Below, piece after piece: positions 60,526 through 64,000 of a stretch of 64,000 bases of DNA (within the stretch, counting starts at the first letter, position 1; each line of letters begins with the position of its first letter). The stretch lies in assembly GCF_024362695.1 (NCBI RefSeq), contig NW_026063249.1, positions 434,001-498,000 on the forward strand, read 5' to 3'. The notes below the pieces were generated by a model that saw only the letters and a program-made list of their open reading frames with translations, was not told the DNA's origin and did no database searches. Position numbers and translations under genes: made by a program. The stretch comes from Pectinophora gossypiella (lineage: Eukaryota; Arthropoda; Insecta; Lepidoptera; Gelechiidae).

Positions 60526-62052
60526 TTGTTTTCTGCAATTAAGTCACCACTTAATGTGTGGTATCTGGATGATGGTACTATTGGCGGGAGTCCAGATACC
60601 GTTATGCGTGACATTCCGGAGCTTTTTCGCAATTTGGCGGCAATGGGCTTGGAGGTTAATTCGCGAAAGTGTGAATTTTACTGCAATCGGGATGTGCCGG
60701 AGGTTTTTTCGCAGTTCGAGGAGCTAATACCGGGAATACAGAGCGTGGGTGCGAATAGTTTGACACTCCTTGGGGCCCCGATCTTTGCTGAGGGAGTGCC
60801 AACTGTTTTGTCCACGAAAGAGGCGGCTCTGAGTTCGCGGAAGATGCACTTAAAGCAGCTCCATATGTGTGTCGCTTTAGTACTTTTGCGAAATTGCCTC
60901 GCTATGCCTAGGTTGACTTACACGGTACGTACATCTCCTACTTGGCTTTGCCCAACTCAAGTGACATCTATGGATTCATGTGTGCGGAATATTTTGGAGG
61001 ATGTGTTAAATATATCCTTGAGTGACACCCAGTGGTCTCAAGCTTCGTTGCCGATTAGGCATGGCGGCCTTGGTATTCGTCGGGTACAGGATGCCGGTGT
61101 TACAGCTTTCCTGGGTTCTGCGTATGGTGTTCGGGTTTTGGTCGCTCAAATACTTGGTGTTGATGGTGACGGATTCTCGATGCCATATGTTGATCAGGCT
61201 CTGGCTGAGTGGGCTATACTGTACCCTAATCAAACGATTCCAGAGCATCCGGAAGTACAGAGGGAGTGGGACGAGAAGGGCTGCAAAGTCATATTTGAGG
61301 GTCTGTTGCAGAGTTCCTCCGGGTCGGAATTGGCGCATTTGCGGGCAGCGGCAAAACCGGAGTCTGGCGCCTGGCTGCATGCTCTCCCTTCGCCGCAGTT
61401 GGGGACACTACTGGACAGAGACACTACACGTATGGCCGTGGCTTATAGACTGGGTTGTGATGTGTGTATCCCTCATAGGTGCGTTTGTGGTGTTCATGTC
61501 GAGGCTGATGGGCACCACGCATTGGGCTGTGTGAGGGCTGCGGGAAGATTTTCCAGACACAGTGCCTTGAATGATATCATCTGCCGGGCCTTGACGACCG
61601 CAAACGTGCCGTGTCTTTTGGAACCGCCGGGGTTAAGCCGTACGGACGGTAAACGCCCGGATGGACTTACATTGGTTCCTTGGCAGAAGGGGCGTTCTTT
61701 GTTGTGGGATGCAACGTGTGTAAGTACGTTTGCGGCGTCGCATCTCACGGGTACTGTCCGAGTGGCCGGTGCGGCGGCGGAGACGGCAGCGAGGGCGAAA
61801 CATGCTAAGTACACGAACTTGGTGGGTAACTACGTGTTTTTGCCCTTCGCGGTTGAAACTGCGGGTCCTTGGGGACATGAGGCTTTGTCTTTTATTAGGG
61901 AACTTGGGAAGCGTCTGCGGGAAAGGGGGCAAGACCCTCGCTCCGGTTCATTTCTGGTTCAGCGTATCTCTCTGGCAATTCAGCGCGGGAATGCTGCCAG
62001 TTTGATGGGTACGTTTGAGCCAGGAATGATCCGGGGCGGGCTTTTCGAATAA
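60526..62052 (+). CDS. RT-endonuclease element fragment: YLDD RT box, CCHC finger, restriction-like nuclease
   Basis: The open frame begins abruptly upstream of the catalytic box VWYLDDGTIGG (Y-L-D-D rather than the F/Y-A-D-D of common LINEs). It continues with MGLEVNSRKCEFYC (RT motif E region), a thumb-like stretch and LPIRHGGLGIRRVQDAGVTA. Near the C-terminus is a CCHC cluster, CVCGVHVEADGHHALGC, followed by TDGKRPDGLTLVPWQ and LLWDATCVSTF. The last part matches the RPD-x(10-14)-D layout of restriction-like endonucleases in R2-type elements. It ends FEPGMIRGGLFE-stop. The 5' part (palm fingers, any DNA-binding fingers) is gone. It fits an R2/NeSL-like or related site-specific RT family; exact clade not assigned. 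No stops in 508 codons. Confidence 0.7.
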   Translation: MFSAIKSPLNVWYLDDGTIGGSPDTVMRDIPELFRNLAAMGLEVNSRKCEFYCNRDVPEVFSQFEELIPGIQSVGANSLTLLGAPIFAEGVPTVLSTKEAALSSRKMHLKQLHMCVALVLLRNCLAMPRLTYTVRTSPTWLCPTQVTSMDSCVRNILEDVLNISLSDTQWSQASLPIRHGGLGIRRVQDAGVTAFLGSAYGVRVLVAQILGVDGDGFSMPYVDQALAEWAILYPNQTIPEHPEVQREWDEKGCKVIFEGLLQSSSGSELAHLRAAAKPESGAWLHALPSPQLGTLLDRDTTRMAVAYRLGCDVCIPHRCVCGVHVEADGHHALGCVRAAGRFSRHSALNDIICRALTTANVPCLLEPPGLSRTDGKRPDGLTLVPWQKGRSLLWDATCVSTFAASHLTGTVRVAGAAAETAARAKHAKYTNLVGNYVFLPFAVETAGPWGHEALSFIRELGKRLRERGQDPRSGSFLVQRISLAIQRGNAASLMGTFEPGMIRGGLFE

Positions 62053-64000
62053 TGACGAAGCTTGTTGCTGATTTCGGTTTGTATTTTGACGAAACTTTTG
62101 TGGATTTATGGTTTATTCTTGTTTTTAGTTCCTTTTTGACGAAGCCTGTGGTGGATTTAATTATGTGAATTTATTATTTATAATTGAATTTGGGAATACT
62201 CTTAATACATATTTTTATTTTTTTTTCATTGTTATAAAATATTTTTTGAATCAAGCATGATTTAGAGCGAAACAAACCTTTTTCCCGGGGTAGGTACGTG
62301 ATTTATAGCAACCAAAGAGTGGCCGCAATGTCGTATTAAAATGATACTATAGTATATTTGTACTAGATGAACCGTCCTGACTTCCTCGGCTATAACACCT
62401 TGCGAAATGACGTAGATTCCAAAATTTTTAATTGACTTTCAACAAGTTTATCCATGATAATTACGTGGAATAAGTGGTTCTGAATCTGTCGTCGTACCGT
62501 ACGGTTCTTCATAGATATCTTTCTATCTGGGAACGAATAGGTATCGTTTTAACTAATTTACTTCTGGTTCTACCCACCCAGATATGGATACTAGGGCGTT
62601 ATTTCTGTATTTAATCACTCAATTTGTAAAGTATAAATTTTTAGATCTTGGACTAACAGCAAATATTTACCCGATAATAATGTCGATAAAGACATGGAAC
62701 GGCACTAGTGGTCTTCACACAAAAACAACTACGCGAGTACAAAAGACGTTACGACGATAGTATATTTATCTCTTTTTAACTTATGACAGCTCATATGAGT
62801 GCGAAAGACAAAACCTATGTTTTTCTTTCGTCTTAAATACGCTCCGTCTATTCTATACTTGGTCTTTAAGTGTGGAAGTAATGATCTTGTAGAGCTTTCT
62901 ACTATAAAAAATCAATTAATTGCATTAATGAATGAGGCCAGTTTTTATTACACAAATGGTGTTCATATACCTAATAGTGATATTTTAAATGATTCTGTTA
63001 GATCTCACCAAAGCTGTAGGGTCAATACCCTCGGTTTTATTCGAATTAAAAGAAACTGTGTTTTACATACATTTTGGTGAAAACGTGAAGTGCCGACCAA
63101 GAAACAATATTGGTATATCCTTTAGAATTTATCTGAATGACCATTATTTCGACTTTTATTGGACTTTACGTTTTAGTTTCTATGTGAAAAGTGCCGGTTA
63201 GTAAAATACACATGTCAAAGCTATCGAGAAGATACCTGTAAACATTATTCACTATGACAATAAACGTGTATGGCCGTTAGTTTGGCTTTTGTTGGATTTT
63301 AAAAATGACGATTTTTGATTTATTTTGTTAAAAAATAAAATATAACAGGCGCGTTATTTAAAGGATCGTCTCGTATCGTATTTATTACATTAAAAGTCTA
63401 TGACCACTTTTTCTCCTTAATTAGATTTATCAAACATCTGGATTTTTCATAGATACCTACTCTTTGGCGAAAAAATGTTTTATCTGGCGATAATGAAACT
63501 ATCTTGCTAAAGGCGTAATATGGTGGTCGTCTTTTACACATTTTTATAAATCAAAAATAGGTTTGCGTCTGAGCTGATGGTGATACACTCTTTAGAAGCA
63601 AAGTAGTTAAATGACTAATAACTAGTCATTAGGAAAGCTCTGCTTGTTGTCATTGTTAAAATGTATAAAGTCGACATTTGGTGTTATAGTAAAAATAGTT
63701 TACCAAAAGATTTGACGCATTTTGTTTCGCTGGCTGACATTTTCACATTTGAACCAAAACGCAGAGAGAGACGAACAAAGAATGGTCAAAAAAGTTTTGC
63801 GCCATAGTAATAAATGTTCTAACGGTCCTTACAATACGCCTGTATCACTGTTTTTGAGAACAGACTTATATTTTTTTACAAAATGTATGAAAAATCGAGA
63901 TTTTTAAAATACAATTAAAGCCAAACTAATGGTCATAAACGTTTGGTGTCATAGTAAAAAATGTTCAGAGCAATCTACTCTAAAGGTTCGACACATTTAT
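62053..64000. other. No gene recognised
   Basis: The first 200 bp is probably the 3' UTR of the preceding element (tgacgaagcttgttgctgat, repeated motif tgacgaa(a/g)c). The rest is AT-rich with short ORFs only. Loosely repeated phrases occur near 63675 and 63940 (tttggtgttatagtaaaaat / tttggtgtcatagtaaaaaa), an old local duplication. Confidence 0.5.

Noticed and set aside
62799..63201. Overlapping 93- and 70-aa ORFs
   Set aside because: Low-complexity AT-rich frames with no recognisable motif; no support beyond openness.

Overview
The window is nuclear DNA of an insect, almost certainly a moth or butterfly (Lepidoptera). The evidence is spliced genes with GT-AG introns, tRNA-derived SINEs ending in the CAGCAGTGGGA-type tail common in moths, LINE 3' ends with (GATGAT)n tails, a Helitron-like element of the Lep1/MINE type carrying a (GTCT)n tract, and AT-rich intergenic DNA. 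No prokaryotic operon, CRISPR array, plasmid or phage is present. Most of the 64 kb is transposable-element sequence around two or a few host genes.

Layout, left to right. 349-4205 (+): three phase-compatible exons of an unrecognised host gene ending in a Pro/Ser/Trp-rich region built from a perfect 150-bp (50-codon) tandem repeat. 4425-6315: an internally duplicated block rich in palindromic foldback repeats. 7411-11510 (+): a Ty1/Copia retrotransposon lacking its 5' LTR and most of gag but with an uninterrupted pol and a 3' LTR. About 12841-17490 (+): a long LINE with intact ORF1 and ORF2. 19187-44405 (-): six exons of an RCC2 (TD-60) homologue, a chromosomal-passenger RCC1-repeat protein, with introns swollen by repeats. 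One intron holds a 3.5-kb higher-order tandem array beside a PIF1/Helitron helicase fragment and a long inverted repeat. The next (25367-41577) is 16.2 kb and holds a nested stack of retroelements. 44.6-53 kb: SINE, LINE, foldback and mariner remnants plus a second Helitron-like copy. 54.6-56.8 kb (+): a decayed BEL/Pao element. 58.2-60.3 kb (+): a 5'-truncated LINE RT. 60.5-62.1 kb (+): the C-terminal half of an unusual RT element with a YLDD catalytic box and an R2-like CCHC plus restriction-like endonuclease tail. 62.1-64 kb: nothing recognisable.

The nested stack can be read base by base. Gypsy element B (26805-40658, minus strand, 135-bp LTRs, target duplication GTATG) landed in the RCC2 intron. 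It was then hit by a LINE 3' end (13-bp duplication), a 1.19-kb noncoding LINE-like insert (AAATA duplication), a Helitron-like element (precise A|T insertion, no duplication) and a second gypsy element A (27024-32342, identical 171-bp LTRs, target duplication AGTAC). Subtracting these insertions leaves about 4.66 kb, a normal length for a Ty3/Gypsy element. A second Helitron-like copy of nearly the same length lies inverted 12 kb away.

I did not find a new multi-gene biological system. The most unusual items are the 50-codon repeat gene, the YLDD reverse transcriptase with a restriction-like endonuclease tail, the palindromic foldback family, the higher-order array, and an apparently missing coding exon in RCC2.
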